64,000 bases of DNA from an uncultured Pseudokineococcus sp. (lineage in GTDB: Bacteria; Actinomycetota; Actinomycetes; Actinomycetales; Quadrisphaeraceae), in the NCBI RefSeq assembly GCF_947495735.1, contig NZ_CANMAA010000006.1, forward strand, positions 62,001-126,000, in the 5' to 3' direction. This document shows, piece after piece, positions 20,033 through 29,374 of this stretch. The notes beneath the pieces were generated by a model, which saw only the letters and a list, made by a program, of their open reading frames with translations, ran no database searches and was not told where the DNA came from. Numbering within the stretch: position 1 is the stretch's first letter; every line of letters starts with the position of its first letter. The position numbers and the translations under genes are program-made.

Positions 20033-20038
20033 AGCGTA
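20033..20038 (-). promoter_or_regulatory. -10 box for the leaderless minus-strand Nudix gene
   Basis: TACGCT (20038-20033) ends seven bases before the ATG at 20025. Confidence 0.5.
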
Positions 20039-20102
20039 GGGGGGTCCGCGGCCGCCGGCCCGGGTGCGGTGCCGGGCCGCGGCCCCGTCCGGTGCGGCGG
20101 CG

Positions 20103-20108
20103 TAGCGT
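20103..20108 (+). promoter_or_regulatory. -10 box for the leaderless plus-strand Nudix gene
   Basis: TAGCGT ends eight bases before the GTG at 20117. The two divergent start codons are only about 90 bases apart, so the -35 regions must overlap or interleave. Confidence 0.5.
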
Positions 20109-20116
20109 TCGCCGTC

Positions 20117-20605
20117 GTGAGCGGTGCGACGTCCCGGCAGGTCCACCACGTCGAGGGGGCGGACGCCGAGGTGCCCGTCCGGCGCCAGCGCGTCGCCGCG
20201 TACGTGCTCTGCCGCCGCGGGGACGCGGTGCTGCTCTCGCGGCTGTCGCCGGGCACCCCGCGGCCCGGGCTGTGGTCGCTGCCGGGCGGCGGGCTGGACC
20301 ACGGCGAGCACCCCCGTGACGGCGCCCGCCGTGAGGCGCACGAGGAGACCGGTCTCGACGTCGTCGTCGGGGGCGTCCTCGACGTCGGCTCGACGCACTT
20401 CACCGGGCGCGCGCCCGGGGGGTCGCTCGAGGACTTCCACGGCATCTCCGTCGTCTTCGCGGGCACCTGCGACGACGAGCGCCCCCCGCGCGTCCTCGAC
20501 GTCGGCGGCACGTCGGACGCCGCCGCCTGGGTGCCGCTCGCGGACGTCGCGTCGGGGGTGGTCGGCGTCACCGAGGTCGTGCGGCTGGCGCTCGCCGCGG
20601 GCTGA
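20117..20605 (+). CDS. Nudix hydrolase (MutT/NUDT-like)
   Basis: A 162-residue Nudix protein. The box is GGGLDHGEHPRDGARREAHEETGL and the strand before it (GLWSLPGG) is typical of MutT-like enzymes. The C-terminal half (FTGRAPGGSLEDFHGISVVFAG, then AAAWVPLADVAS) resembles nucleotide-sanitising or DNA-mismatch-type Nudix hydrolases. Substrate unknown. It is unrelated in detail to its divergent Nudix neighbour, so the pair is not a recent duplication. The start at 20117 is chosen because of the -10 box; a longer frame back to 20024 would overlap the neighbour's promoter. Confidence 0.88.
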   Translation: MSGATSRQVHHVEGADAEVPVRRQRVAAYVLCRRGDAVLLSRLSPGTPRPGLWSLPGGGLDHGEHPRDGARREAHEETGLDVVVGGVLDVGSTHFTGRAPGGSLEDFHGISVVFAGTCDDERPPRVLDVGGTSDAAAWVPLADVASGVVGVTEVVRLALAAG

Positions 20606-20682
20606 GGCCGCCGGCGGCGGCCGAGGGCGCCCGTCGTCCACCGAGCCGGCTGCGGGCGGCGCCCGTCGTCGGCGCCGGTGCG

Positions 20683-20688
20683 TAGGCT
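20683..20688 (+). promoter_or_regulatory. Probable -10 box of pcrA
   Basis: TAGGCT lies ten bases before the ATG at 20699, giving a transcript with a zero- to four-base leader. Confidence 0.4.
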
Positions 20689-20698
20689 CGGACCCGCC

Positions 20699-23194
20699 AT
20701 GAGCGCTCTCTTCGACGACCTGCCCCTGCCCGGCCTGCGACCCCGGGGCAGCGGTGCCGCCGCGGCGGGCACCGCCGCCGGCGGCGTGCGCGAGCGGCTG
20801 CTCGCGGGGCGGTCGGGCGGCGGCGCCGAGAGCGCCCAGCCGCGGACCGGGCCCGGCTCGGCGCGGGCGCTCGCCCTCCTCGAGGGGCTCAACCCGCCGC
20901 AGCGCGCGGCGGTGCTGCACTCCGGCGGCCCGCTGCTGCTCGTCGCCGGCGCCGGCTCCGGCAAGACCCGCGTGCTCACCCACCGCATCGCGCACCTGCT
21001 CGCGGCGCGGGGCGTGCGCCCGGGCGAGGTGCTCGCCATCACCTTCACCAACAAGGCGGCGGCCGAGATGCGCGAGCGCGTCGAGGCGCTCGTCGGCCCG
21101 CCCGCCCGTGCGATGTGGGTCTCCACGTTCCACTCGGCGTGCGTGCGCATCCTGCGCCGCGAGGCCCAGGCCGTGGGCCTGCGCAGCAGCTTCTCCATCT
21201 ACGACTCCGCCGACAGCCAGCGGCTGATGGCGCTCGTGTGCCGCGAGCTCGACCTCGACCCCAAGCGCCACCCGCCGCGGTCCTTCACCTCGCAGGTGTC
21301 GAACCTCAAGAACGAGCTCGTCGACGACGAGACCTACGCCGCGCGGGTCGCCGCGGAGGGCACGCCCGCGGAGAAGGTGCTGGCGGACGCCTACCGGCTC
21401 TACACGGCGCGGCTGCGGCAGGCCAACGCGCTCGACTTCGACGACATCATCATGCTCACGGTCAACGTGCTGCAGGCCTTCCCCGACGTCGCGCAGTCCT
21501 ACCGCCGGCGGTTCCGGCACGTGCTCGTGGACGAGTACCAGGACACCAACCACGCCCAGTACGTGCTCGTGCGCGAGCTCGTCGGCGGCGCGGTGCACGG
21601 GGCGGACGCCGAGCGGTCGGGGGACGGCAGCGGGCGGGGCAGCGGGGACGGGAGCGACGCCGCGCTGCCGCCCTCGGAGCTGACGGTCGTCGGCGACGCC
21701 GACCAGTCCATCTACGCCTTCCGCGGCGCCTCGATCCGCAACATCGAGGAGTTCGAGAGCGACTACCCGGACGCGACGACGATCCTGCTCGAGCAGAACT
21801 ACCGCTCCACCCAGACGATCCTCACCGCGGCGAACACCGTCATCGCCCGCAACCCCGACCGCCGGCCCAAGAACCTCTGGACGGCCGCGGGCCAGGGCGA
21901 GCCCGTCGTCGGCTACGTCGCGGACACCGAGCACGACGAGGCCGCCTTCATCGCCGAGGAGGTCGACCGCCTGCACGACGAGGCGGCCGTCCGCTACGGC
22001 GACGTGGCCGTCTTCTACCGGACGAACGCCCAGTCCCGGGCGCTCGAGGAGGTCCTGGTCCGCACCGGCGTGCCCTACAAGGTCGTCGGCGGCACCCGGT
22101 TCTACGAGCGCCGCGAGGTCAAGGACGCCCTGGCCTACCTGCGGGTGCTCGCCAACCCGACCGACACCGTGAACCTGCGGCGCATCCTCAACGTGCCCAA
22201 GCGCGGCATCGGCGAGCGCGCCGAGGCGTGCCTCGCCGTGCTCGCCGAGCGCGAGCGCATCCCGTTCGCGGCCGCGCTCGGCCTGGCCGAGGACGCGCCC
22301 GGCCTCGCGACGCGCAGCCTCACGGCGGTCACGCGCTTCCGCGAGCTGCTCGAGGAGCTGCGCACGGTCGTCGAGGCGGGCGCCGGGCCGGCGGCCGTCC
22401 TCGAGGCGGTGCTCGACCGCACCGGCTACGTGGACGAGCTGCGCCGCAGCGGCGACCCGCAGGACGAGTCGCGCGTGGAGAACCTCGCCGAGCTCGTCGC
22501 GGTGGCGGGGGAGTACGAGACGGCCAACCCCGAGGGGAGTCTCGGGGACTTCCTCGAGCAGGTCTCGCTCGTGGCCGACGCCGACGAGATCCCCGACGAG
22601 CCGGGCGACGGCGCGCACCCCGACGACGTCGCCGCGGCGCGCGAGGCCGCCGCGCAGGGCGTCGTCACGCTCATGACGCTGCACACGGCCAAGGGGCTGG
22701 AGTTCCCGGTCGTCTTCCTCACGGGCATGGAGGAGGGGGTCTTCCCCCACCAGCGCTCGCTGGCGGACCCGACCGAGCTGGCCGAGGAGCGCCGGCTCGC
22801 CTACGTCGGCCTCACCCGGGCGCGCCACCGCCTCTACGTCTCGCGCGCCGCCGTGCGGACCGCGTGGGGCCAGCCCCAGTACAACCCCGCGAGCAGGTTC
22901 CTCGACGACGTCCCGCCCGACCTGCTGCAGTGGCGCCGCGGCGCCTCGAGCGCGGTCGCGCCGTCCTCGACGCCCGCGGTGGCGCGCCTGGCCCAGCGCC
23001 CCGGCGTCCGCTCGCCCGGCAACCGCGAGGTGATCCACCTCGAGGGCGGGGACCGCGTGACCCACGACGCCTTCGGTCTCGGCACGGTCGTCCGCGTCGA
23101 CGGCAGCGGGGACAAGGCCGTGGCGCACGTCGACTTCGGCGACCAGGGCGTCAAGCGGCTCCTCCTGCGGTACGCGCCCGTCGAGAAGCTCTGA
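20699..23194 (+). CDS. pcrA: ATP-dependent DNA helicase PcrA/UvrD
   Basis: An 831-residue superfamily 1A 3'-5' helicase for repair and removal of replication blocks. Motif I AGAGSGKTRVLTHR, Ia ITFTNKAAAEMRERV, II LVDEYQDTNHAQ, III GDADQSIYAFRGA, IV LEQNYRST, V TLHTAKGLEFPVVFLTG and VI YVGLTRARHRLYVS are all present. The C-terminal tail (VTHDAFGLGTVVRVDG) is the tudor-like domain that binds RNA polymerase. A Gly/Ser/Asp-rich insertion at about residues 297-326 (ERSGDGSGRGSGDGSDA) separates motif II from motif III. The N-terminal 60 residues are low complexity. ATG 20699 is preferred to an upstream GTG because the -10 box covers that codon. Confidence 0.95.
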   Translation: MSALFDDLPLPGLRPRGSGAAAAGTAAGGVRERLLAGRSGGGAESAQPRTGPGSARALALLEGLNPPQRAAVLHSGGPLLLVAGAGSGKTRVLTHRIAHLLAARGVRPGEVLAITFTNKAAAEMRERVEALVGPPARAMWVSTFHSACVRILRREAQAVGLRSSFSIYDSADSQRLMALVCRELDLDPKRHPPRSFTSQVSNLKNELVDDETYAARVAAEGTPAEKVLADAYRLYTARLRQANALDFDDIIMLTVNVLQAFPDVAQSYRRRFRHVLVDEYQDTNHAQYVLVRELVGGAVHGADAERSGDGSGRGSGDGSDAALPPSELTVVGDADQSIYAFRGASIRNIEEFESDYPDATTILLEQNYRSTQTILTAANTVIARNPDRRPKNLWTAAGQGEPVVGYVADTEHDEAAFIAEEVDRLHDEAAVRYGDVAVFYRTNAQSRALEEVLVRTGVPYKVVGGTRFYERREVKDALAYLRVLANPTDTVNLRRILNVPKRGIGERAEACLAVLAERERIPFAAALGLAEDAPGLATRSLTAVTRFRELLEELRTVVEAGAGPAAVLEAVLDRTGYVDELRRSGDPQDESRVENLAELVAVAGEYETANPEGSLGDFLEQVSLVADADEIPDEPGDGAHPDDVAAAREAAAQGVVTLMTLHTAKGLEFPVVFLTGMEEGVFPHQRSLADPTELAEERRLAYVGLTRARHRLYVSRAAVRTAWGQPQYNPASRFLDDVPPDLLQWRRGASSAVAPSSTPAVARLAQRPGVRSPGNREVIHLEGGDRVTHDAFGLGTVVRVDGSGDKAVAHVDFGDQGVKRLLLRYAPVEKL

Positions 23195-23286
23195 CCCGCC
23201 GGGCGCGCGGTGCACCCGACCGGGTTGCGGGTCGGTCACGCCGCGAGCCCGGCGGCGCGGTGCGCGCGGATGCTCTTTCAGAGTTG

Positions 23287-23292
23287 TACCGT
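23287..23292 (+). promoter_or_regulatory. Probable -10 box of the MFS gene
   Basis: TACCGT lies 59 bases before the ATG at 23352, giving a leader of about 53 bases with AAGGAG at 23336-23341. The surrounding 23270-23290 stretch is unusually AT-rich for this genome. Confidence 0.45.
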
Positions 23293-23351
23293 CCCGGGCG
23301 GCGCCGCCACCCCCGAGGAGGCGCTCAGACCGACGAAGGAGAACCCCGTCC

Positions 23352-24740
23352 ATGGCCAGCTTCCTCGACAGGTCCCGCACCGTCGCGGGACCGGGGTACT
23401 CCCGGTGGCTCATCCCGCCCGCCGCGCTCGCCGTCCACCTGTCCATCGGGCAGGTCTACGCGACGAGCGTCTACAAGACCTCCCTGGTCGAGCACTTCGG
23501 CACGAGCCAGACGGCGATCGGCGTCATCTTCTCCATCGCCATCGTCATGCTCGGCCTGTCGGCCGCGGTGCTGGGCAAGTGGGTCGACCACGGCGGTCCC
23601 CGCAAGGCCATGTTCACCGCGGCGATGTTCTGGGCGGCCGGCTTCTTCGTGGCCGCGCTCGGCATCTCCACGACCCAGCTGTGGCTGGTCTACCTCGGCT
23701 ACGGCGTCCTCGGCGGCATCGGGCTCGGCATCGGGTACATCTCCCCGGTCTCGACGCTCATCAAGTGGTTCCCGGACCGCCCGGGCCTGGCGACCGGCAT
23801 GGCGATCATGGGCTTCGGCGGCGGCGCGCTCATCGCGAGCCCGCTGTCCAACCAGCTCCTGCGCGCCTACGACCCGGGCTTCGACGGCGCCGCGGGCTCC
23901 GTCGCGGACGGCTCCGCCGTCGCGTCGCTGTTCGTCACCCTGGGCGTCGTCTACCTGGTCGCGATGCTCTACGGGGCCGCCACCATCCGCGTCGCGCCGC
24001 CGGACTACCGGCCCGCGGGCTGGGACCCCTCGACCCGCACGACGAACGCCATGGTCACGACGGCGGCCGTCTCGGCGGGCAACGCCATCAGGACGCCTCA
24101 GTTCTGGCTGCTGTGGGTGGTCCTCTTCTGCAACGTCACCGCCGGCATCGGCATCCTCGAGCAGGCGTCGCCCATGATCCAGGACTTCTTCCGCGACGGC
24201 GGCTCCTCCGCGGTCTCCGTCGTGGCGGCCGGCGGCTTCGTCGGGCTCCTGTCGCTGGGCAACATGGGTGGCCGCTTCGTGTGGTCCTCGACCTCCGACG
24301 TCGTCGGCCGCAAGCGCATCTACATGGTCTACCTGGGCGTCGGGGCCGTGCTGTACGTCCTGCTCGCGCTCGTGGGCCAGAGCGCCACCGCCCTCTTCGT
24401 GCTCCTGGCCTTCGTCATCCTGTCCTTCTACGGGGGCGGCTTCGCGACGATGCCCGCGTACCTGCGCGACCTGTTCGGCACCTACGAGGTCGGGGCCATC
24501 CACGGCCGCGTCCTGACGGCGTGGTCGGCGGCCGGGGTCGCCGGGCCGCTCATCGTCAACGGCTTCCTCGACGCGCGGGGCACGCCCGGCGAGCTCGTCG
24601 CCGCGGACTACCGCCCGGCGCTGCTCACGATGGTCGGCCTGCTCGTGGTCGGCTTCGTCGCCAACCTGCTCATCAAGCCCGTGGCCGAGCGCTTCCACGA
24701 GCCCTCCGACAAGACCGCCGCTCCCGCGGCCGGTCGCTGA
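23352..24740 (+). CDS. OFA-family MFS transporter
   Basis: A 462-residue twelve-helix major facilitator. The oxalate/formate antiporter (OFA) branch is indicated by the N-terminus PPAALAVHLSIGQVYATSVYK, the GKWVDHGGPRKAM loop between helices 2 and 3, YISPVSTLIKWFPDRPGLATGMAIMG around helices 4-5 and a second-half LGNMGGRFVWSSTSDVVGRK. OFA proteins carry small carboxylates such as oxalate, formate or lactate; the substrate here is unknown. ATG 23352 follows AAGGAG. A 56-residue membrane protein follows 16 bases downstream and is likely co-expressed. Confidence 0.88.
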   Translation: MASFLDRSRTVAGPGYSRWLIPPAALAVHLSIGQVYATSVYKTSLVEHFGTSQTAIGVIFSIAIVMLGLSAAVLGKWVDHGGPRKAMFTAAMFWAAGFFVAALGISTTQLWLVYLGYGVLGGIGLGIGYISPVSTLIKWFPDRPGLATGMAIMGFGGGALIASPLSNQLLRAYDPGFDGAAGSVADGSAVASLFVTLGVVYLVAMLYGAATIRVAPPDYRPAGWDPSTRTTNAMVTTAAVSAGNAIRTPQFWLLWVVLFCNVTAGIGILEQASPMIQDFFRDGGSSAVSVVAAGGFVGLLSLGNMGGRFVWSSTSDVVGRKRIYMVYLGVGAVLYVLLALVGQSATALFVLLAFVILSFYGGGFATMPAYLRDLFGTYEVGAIHGRVLTAWSAAGVAGPLIVNGFLDARGTPGELVAADYRPALLTMVGLLVVGFVANLLIKPVAERFHEPSDKTAAPAAGR

Positions 24741-24756
24741 CCACGAGGAGACAGGC

Positions 24757-24927
24757 ATGTCCCACACCGCCGCCGCCGGCCCCGAGGACACCGCGGGCGG
24801 TCGCAGCGACCCCTCCGCGGGCGTCCAGAAGATGCTCCTCGGGGTCGGGTGGACGCTCGTCAGCGTCCCGCTCCTGTACGGCCTGGTCCAGACCCTGCGT
24901 CGCGTCGTGACGCTCTTCACGGGCTGA
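24757..24927 (+). CDS. Small single-span membrane protein paired with the MFS transporter
   Basis: A 56-residue protein with one predicted membrane helix ([19 protein letters not shown] at about 26-44) after a soluble Ala/Gly-rich start, ending [17 protein letters not shown] sits six bases before the ATG. Short proteins like this next to OFA-type carriers have been catalogued as an MFS small subunit in actinobacteria. I recognise the arrangement but know no experiment on its role. It is followed at once by a strong terminator, so the unit is exactly two genes. Confidence 0.7.
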   Translation: MSHTAAAGPEDTAGGRSDPSAGVQKMLLGVGWTLVSVPLLYGLVQTLRRVVTLFTG

Positions 24928-24947
24928 CCCCGCACGACCCCGGCGCC

Positions 24948-24981
24948 GAGAGGGCCGCACCCGACCGGGTGCGGCCCTCTC
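24948..24981 (+). terminator. Strong hairpin terminator
   Basis: A perfect 15-bp stem (24948-24962 with 24967-24981; core AGGGCCGCACCC) closes on the four-base loop GACC, 21 bases after the small membrane protein. Confidence 0.8.
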
Positions 24982-25038
24982 GCGCGTCGCGGGTCGCCGC
25001 GCGCGGGGCTCCGGGACGAGCGCGGGGGCGGGCGCCGC

Positions 25039-25044
25039 TAGGGT
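25039..25044 (+). promoter_or_regulatory. -10 box of sucCD
   Basis: TAGGGT implies transcription from about 25051 and a leader of about 47 bases, which contains the GAGGTGAGG ribosome site at 25082-25090. Confidence 0.45.
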
Positions 25045-25097
25045 CGCGGCCGTGCGCCGCCGACCGGCGGCGCGAGAACCCGAGGTGAGGATCACTG

Positions 25098-26264
25098 GTG
25101 GACCTCTTCGAGTACCAGGCCCGGGACGTCTTCGAGCGGCACGGCGTCCCCGTGCTGCGCGGGGTCGTCGCGACGACGCCGCAGGAGGCGCGCGACGCGG
25201 CGGAGCAGCTGGGGGGCGGCGTGGTCGTCGTCAAGGCCCAGGTGAAGACGGGCGGCCGCGGCAAGGCCGGTGGCGTCAAGGTGGCCAAGGGGCCCGAGGA
25301 GGCCCAGGCGCACGCCGAGGCGATCCTCGGCATGGACATCAAGGGCCACACCGTGCACCGCGTGATGGTTGCCGAGGGCGCCTCCATCGCCGAGGAGTAC
25401 TACTTCTCGATCCTGCTCGACCGCTCCGAGCGCCGCTACCTGGCCATGGCCTCCGTCGAGGGCGGGGTCGAGATCGAGCAGCTGGCCGTGGAGCGCCCGG
25501 AGGCCCTGGCGCGCGTGGCCGTGGACCCGCGCACCGGCGTCGACCGCGCCAAGGCCGAGGAGATCGCCGACGCCGCGGGCTTCGGCGCCGACGTCCGCGA
25601 GCAGGCCGTCGAGGCGTTCCAGAAGCTGTGGACCGTCTACCGCGAGGAGGACGCCACGCTCGTCGAGGTCAACCCGCTCGTGCGCACGGAGAGCGGCGAC
25701 GTCATCGCCCTCGACGGCAAGGTGACGCTGGACGAGAACGCCGCCTTCCGCCACGAGGACCACGCGCAGCTCGAGGACGCCGAGGCGGCCGACCCCCTCG
25801 AGGCGAAGGCGAAGGCCAAGGGCCTCAACTACGTCAAGCTCGACGGCGAGGTCGGCATCATCGGCAACGGCGCGGGGCTCGTCATGAGCACCCTCGACGT
25901 CGTCGCCTACGCGGGGGAGGCGCACGGCGTGAAGCCGGCGAACTTCCTCGACATCGGCGGCGGCGCCTCGGCGCAGGTCATGGCCGACGGCCTCGACGTC
26001 ATCCTCGGCGACGACCAGGTGCGCAGCGTGTTCGTCAACGTGTTCGGCGGCATCACGTCCTGCGACGCGGTGGCCAACGGCATCGTCTCGGCGCTGCAGA
26101 TGCTCGGCGACTCCGCGACCAAGCCCCTCGTCGTCCGCCTGGACGGCAACAACGTCGTCGAGGGCCGGCGCATCCTCGACGAGGCGGCCCACCCGCTCGT
26201 GACCCTCGTCGACACCATGGACGGGGCCGCCGCGAAGGCGGCCGAGCTCGCGGCTGCGAAGTAA
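25098..26264 (+). CDS. sucC: Succinyl-CoA synthetase beta subunit
   Basis: The beta subunit of the TCA enzyme that makes ATP or GTP from succinyl-CoA. The 388 residues begin [19 protein letters not shown] and continue with the ATP-grasp domain ([41 protein letters not shown]) and the ligase domain ([37 protein letters not shown]). Length is normal. GTG 25098 has GAGGTGAGG seven bases before it. sucD follows after 14 bases. Confidence 0.97.
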   Translation: MDLFEYQARDVFERHGVPVLRGVVATTPQEARDAAEQLGGGVVVVKAQVKTGGRGKAGGVKVAKGPEEAQAHAEAILGMDIKGHTVHRVMVAEGASIAEEYYFSILLDRSERRYLAMASVEGGVEIEQLAVERPEALARVAVDPRTGVDRAKAEEIADAAGFGADVREQAVEAFQKLWTVYREEDATLVEVNPLVRTESGDVIALDGKVTLDENAAFRHEDHAQLEDAEAADPLEAKAKAKGLNYVKLDGEVGIIGNGAGLVMSTLDVVAYAGEAHGVKPANFLDIGGGASAQVMADGLDVILGDDQVRSVFVNVFGGITSCDAVANGIVSALQMLGDSATKPLVVRLDGNNVVEGRRILDEAAHPLVTLVDTMDGAAAKAAELAAAK

Positions 26265-26278
26265 GGACGGACGAGAAC

Positions 26279-27187
26279 ATGGCGATCTTCCTCGACGACA
26301 GCAGCAAGGTCATCGTCCAGGGCATGACCGGCTCCGAGGGCACCAAGCACACGACGCGGATGCTGGCCTCCGGCACCCAGGTCGTGGGTGGAGTGAACCC
26401 CCGCAAGGCGGGCACCTCGCAGGACTTCTCCTTCACCACGGTCGACGGCGAGCAGAGCAGCGCCTCGGTGCCGGTCTTCGGCTCCGTGGCCGAGGCGATG
26501 GCCGAGACCGGCGCGAACACCTCCGTGCTGTTCGTGCCGCCGGCCTTCACGCGCGCCGCGGTGGTGGAGGCGGTGGACGCCGGCATCCCGCTGGCCATCG
26601 TCATCACCGAGGGCGTGCCGGTGAAGGACACGGCCGAGTTCTACGCGTACGCGGCCGAGAAGGGCACGACGCGCCTCGTCGGGCCGAACTGCCCCGGGGT
26701 CATCAGCCCCGGCAAGGCCAACGCGGGCATCATCCCCGCCGACATCACGGGCCCCGGCCGCATCGGTCTCGTCTCGAAGTCCGGGACGCTGACGTACCAG
26801 ATGATGTACGAGCTGCGGGACCTCGGCTTCTCCACGGCCGTCGGCATCGGCGGCGACCCGGTCGTCGGGACGACGCACATCGACGCGCTCGCGGCCTTCG
26901 AGGCCGACCCCGAGACCGACGCCGTCGTGATGATCGGCGAGATCGGCGGCGACGCCGAGGAGCGCGCGGCGGCCTACATCGCCGAGCACGTCACCAAGCC
27001 CGTCGTGGGCTACGTGGCGGGCTTCACGGCGCCGGAGGGCAAGACCATGGGCCACGCCGGCGCCATCGTCTCCGGCTCCGCCGGGACGGCGCAGGCCAAG
27101 AAGGAGGCCCTCGAGGCCGCCGGCGTCAAGGTGGGCAAGACCCCCTCGGAGACCGCGCGGCTCCTGCGCGAGGTCCTGCCGGGCTGA
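26279..27187 (+). CDS. sucD: Succinyl-CoA synthetase alpha subunit
   Basis: A 302-residue CoA-binding and phosphohistidine subunit. [15 protein letters not shown] and [11 protein letters not shown] form the CoA-binding domain, [17 protein letters not shown] the middle, and [17 protein letters not shown] carries the catalytic histidine. The ATG at 26279 has AAGGA upstream. With sucC it forms a two-gene operon closed by a hairpin. The order sucC-sucD-perM-purN-purH matches Mycobacterium tuberculosis Rv0951-Rv0957. Confidence 0.97.
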   Translation: MAIFLDDSSKVIVQGMTGSEGTKHTTRMLASGTQVVGGVNPRKAGTSQDFSFTTVDGEQSSASVPVFGSVAEAMAETGANTSVLFVPPAFTRAAVVEAVDAGIPLAIVITEGVPVKDTAEFYAYAAEKGTTRLVGPNCPGVISPGKANAGIIPADITGPGRIGLVSKSGTLTYQMMYELRDLGFSTAVGIGGDPVVGTTHIDALAAFEADPETDAVVMIGEIGGDAEERAAAYIAEHVTKPVVGYVAGFTAPEGKTMGHAGAIVSGSAGTAQAKKEALEAAGVKVGKTPSETARLLREVLPG

Positions 27188-27212
27188 CGCCCCGCGGGGG
27201 CGACCCGCCCGC

Positions 27213-27261
27213 CACGAGCACCCGTCGCAGGACCGCACCGGTCCCGCGGCGGGTGCTCGTG
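27213..27261 (+). terminator. Terminator after sucD
   Basis: CACGAGCACCCG (27213-27224) pairs with CGGGTGCTCGTG (27250-27261), with an inner GGACC/GGTCC stem in the loop. Confidence 0.75.
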
Positions 27262-27395
27262 CGCGCGGGCCCGGACGACGCACCCGAACCCGCCCTCGGA
27301 CGACGTGCGGAGGCGACGCGCCCGGACGACGAGGCACCGGGCGGGACCCGGCGTCACGGCGTGGCGGGACCGGCGCCGTCGCGCCGGGGGAGACC

Positions 27396-28820
27396 ATGAG
27401 GGCGATGAGCACGCCGACCGCCCCGCCGCAGGACCTCCCCGACCCGGCCTCCCCGGCGCCCGAGGACGGCGGCCCGGGCTCGCCGCGGGGCAGCGCCCTG
27501 CTCAGCTCGCCCCTGCTCATCGGGCTGCTCGCGGGGGCGCAGGCCGTCCTCGGGTCGCTGCTCTGCGTCGTCGCACCCGTGATGGCGGTCTGGCTGGTCG
27601 CCTCCCAGACCGGCGCCACGTGGGACGGGGCCCTGCGGGTCGCCGCCGACGGGTGGCTGCTCGCCCACGGCGCCGCCCTCGCCGTGCCGGGCGGCCGGCT
27701 GGCCCTGTGGCCCCTCGGCCTCGCCCTCCTGCCGGTGGTGTGGTGCGTCTCCGCCGGTCGGCGCACGGCTGTGGCGCTGGAGGAGACGCACCCGGCGGCG
27801 CGAGCCCCGCGCGAGGGCCTCGACAGCGCGCTGCTGGCCGCCCTGGCGGGCATCGCGGGCTCCTACGTGGTCCTCGCGACGGTGGTCGCGCTCGTCGCGG
27901 GCTCCTCGGTGGTGCGCCCCGGGCTGGGCTCCACGGCGCTGGGGGCGCTGCTGGTGGCCGGGGGCTCCGCCGGCGCGGCCATGGCCGGGGCGAGGCTGCG
28001 CCTGGCCGCCGGCGGTCCGCGCCGGCTCGGCGCCGCCCCGCGGCCGCGGCCGCTGGGGACGGCTCTGGCGGACCTCCTGCGGGTGCCCGCCCCGGCGAGG
28101 CCCGCGCTGCGCGCCGGGGGGCGGTCGCTGCTGTGGTGCCTCGTGGGCGCCGCCGCCTGCCTCGCGGTCTCGCTCGCGGCCGGCGCCTCGCAGGTGGCGG
28201 ACCTCCACCGCGCCCTCGACGCCGGGGTGGTCGGCGGCGTCGTCCTCGTGCTCGGGCAGCTGCTGCTCCTGCCGACGGCGCTGGTCTGGGCGCTCGCGTG
28301 GACGGCGGGGCCGGGCTTCGCGGTCGGAGCCGGCACCTCCGTCAGCCCCGGGGCCACCGAGCTCGGGCTGCTGCCCGCCCTGCCCCTGCTGGGGGGGCTC
28401 CCGCAGCAGGGGACCGGCGGCGGCTGGCTCTGGGTGGTGCTGCTCCTGCCGGTGGCCGCCGGCGCCGTCGCCTCCGCCCGGCTGCGCCTGCTCGAGCCCC
28501 TGCGCGGGCCCTCGCCGACCGGGGACGGCGACGACGACGCGCCGTCGTCGACCCGTCGTCGGGCCGTCCTCGAGCTGCGCCGCCGGTGGGCGCCGGCCGC
28601 GGTCCGGGCGCTGGGCGTCGGGGCCGTCGCCGGCGCCGGCGCCGGCCTGCTGGCCGCGCTCTCCTCGGGACCGGTGGGCCCCGGCGCGCTCGCCGAGGTG
28701 GGGCCCGTGTGGTGGCAGGTGGCGGGCTGCGTCGGCGGCCTGGTCGCCCTCGGGTCCGCGCTCGTGCTCCTGGTGCCCGCGGGGGCGGGACGGGCGTCGC
28801 TGCGGCTCCTGCGGCGCTGA
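27396..28820 (+). CDS. perM: PerM/DUF6350-family polytopic membrane protein
   Basis: A 474-residue membrane protein with roughly ten hydrophobic segments ([75 protein letters not shown]). Its position between sucD and purN is that of mycobacterial PerM (Rv0955), a divisome-associated protein needed under stress, and of DUF6350 proteins generally. The features [22 protein letters not shown] and [11 protein letters not shown] are family-like. The start is ambiguous: ATG 27396 lies three bases from GGGGGAG, ATG 27405 twelve. Assignment rests on synteny plus topology. Confidence 0.75.
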   Translation: MRAMSTPTAPPQDLPDPASPAPEDGGPGSPRGSALLSSPLLIGLLAGAQAVLGSLLCVVAPVMAVWLVASQTGATWDGALRVAADGWLLAHGAALAVPGGRLALWPLGLALLPVVWCVSAGRRTAVALEETHPAARAPREGLDSALLAALAGIAGSYVVLATVVALVAGSSVVRPGLGSTALGALLVAGGSAGAAMAGARLRLAAGGPRRLGAAPRPRPLGTALADLLRVPAPARPALRAGGRSLLWCLVGAAACLAVSLAAGASQVADLHRALDAGVVGGVVLVLGQLLLLPTALVWALAWTAGPGFAVGAGTSVSPGATELGLLPALPLLGGLPQQGTGGGWLWVVLLLPVAAGAVASARLRLLEPLRGPSPTGDGDDDAPSSTRRRAVLELRRRWAPAAVRALGVGAVAGAGAGLLAALSSGPVGPGALAEVGPVWWQVAGCVGGLVALGSALVLLVPAGAGRASLRLLRR

Positions 28821-28823
28821 GGG

Positions 28824-28846
28824 CGCTGCCGGGGGCCCCCGCAGCG
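28824..28846. terminator. Bidirectional hairpin after perM
   Basis: CGCTGC pairs with GCAGCG and GGGGG with CCCCC in the 30-base gap between two convergent genes. Confidence 0.6.
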
Positions 28847-28850
28847 GGCC

Positions 28851-29312
28851 TCAGCCCCCGGCGAGCTGGGTCAGCTCGTCGGCCCAGCGGGTGATGCCGT
28901 CGGTGAACTCGTTCTGGCACTGCGTGCGGGCCCCGTCCGTGACGGCGCCCGACAGGCACTCCCGGAGCTCCTCCTGGACGGGCCAGACGAGGAGGGCCGC
29001 CGCCTGGGACAGCAGCACGAACAGGGCCAGCACCAGACCTCCCACGAGCACCGCCGCGGTGCCGCGCCGACGGGCGCGCAGGGCGGCCGCGAGGCCGAGG
29101 CCCCCGACGACGAGCGCGGCGACGGTGAACAGGAGGCCGACGGCCGACCAGGGGAAGGGCAGCCGCGCCGCCAGCAGCGCGCCCAGCAGCAGCAGGGAGA
29201 ACAGGAGCGAGTGCCGAGCCGCCTCGCGCGCGGTCTCCTCGTCGCGGGAGCCGGGGGGCTCGCCCGGCCCCCCGGCCGTGCGGCGGGGCGGTGTGCTGCC
29301 GGGGGCGGCCAC
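28851..29312 (-). CDS. Small membrane protein, unknown
   Basis: A 153-residue protein I do not recognise. After about 35 polar residues come three membrane segments ([39 protein letters not shown] and [20 protein letters not shown]). It ends in a 45-residue extracytoplasmic tail with two cysteines (LRECLSGAV and TQCQNEF) that may form a disulfide. The GTG at 29312 is chosen because AGGAGGAC lies three to ten bases upstream; a longer frame has no such site. It is divergent from purN across about 60 bases. Confidence 0.7.
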   Translation of the reverse strand: MAAPGSTPPRRTAGGPGEPPGSRDEETAREAARHSLLFSLLLLGALLAARLPFPWSAVGLLFTVAALVVGGLGLAAALRARRRGTAAVLVGGLVLALFVLLSQAAALLVWPVQEELRECLSGAVTDGARTQCQNEFTDGITRWADELTQLAGG

Positions 29313-29360
29313 GGGGTCCTCCTGGGCTCGACGCGCGCCGGCGGGCACCGGGCGTGCCGC

Positions 29361-29366
29361 TATGGT
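29361..29366 (+). promoter_or_regulatory. -10 box for leaderless purN
   Basis: TATGGT ends eight bases before the GTG at 29375. Confidence 0.45.
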
Positions 29367-29374
29367 CTCCGACC

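Noticed and set aside
25052-27187. A leaderless GTG at 25052, seven bases after TAGGGT, opening a long frame that runs through sucC and joins sucD.
   Set aside because: The frame over sucC has the arginine/glycine-rich look of an out-of-frame reading, sucC has a proper ribosome site, and sucD has its own ATG. The TAGGGT is better read as the promoter of a short leader.
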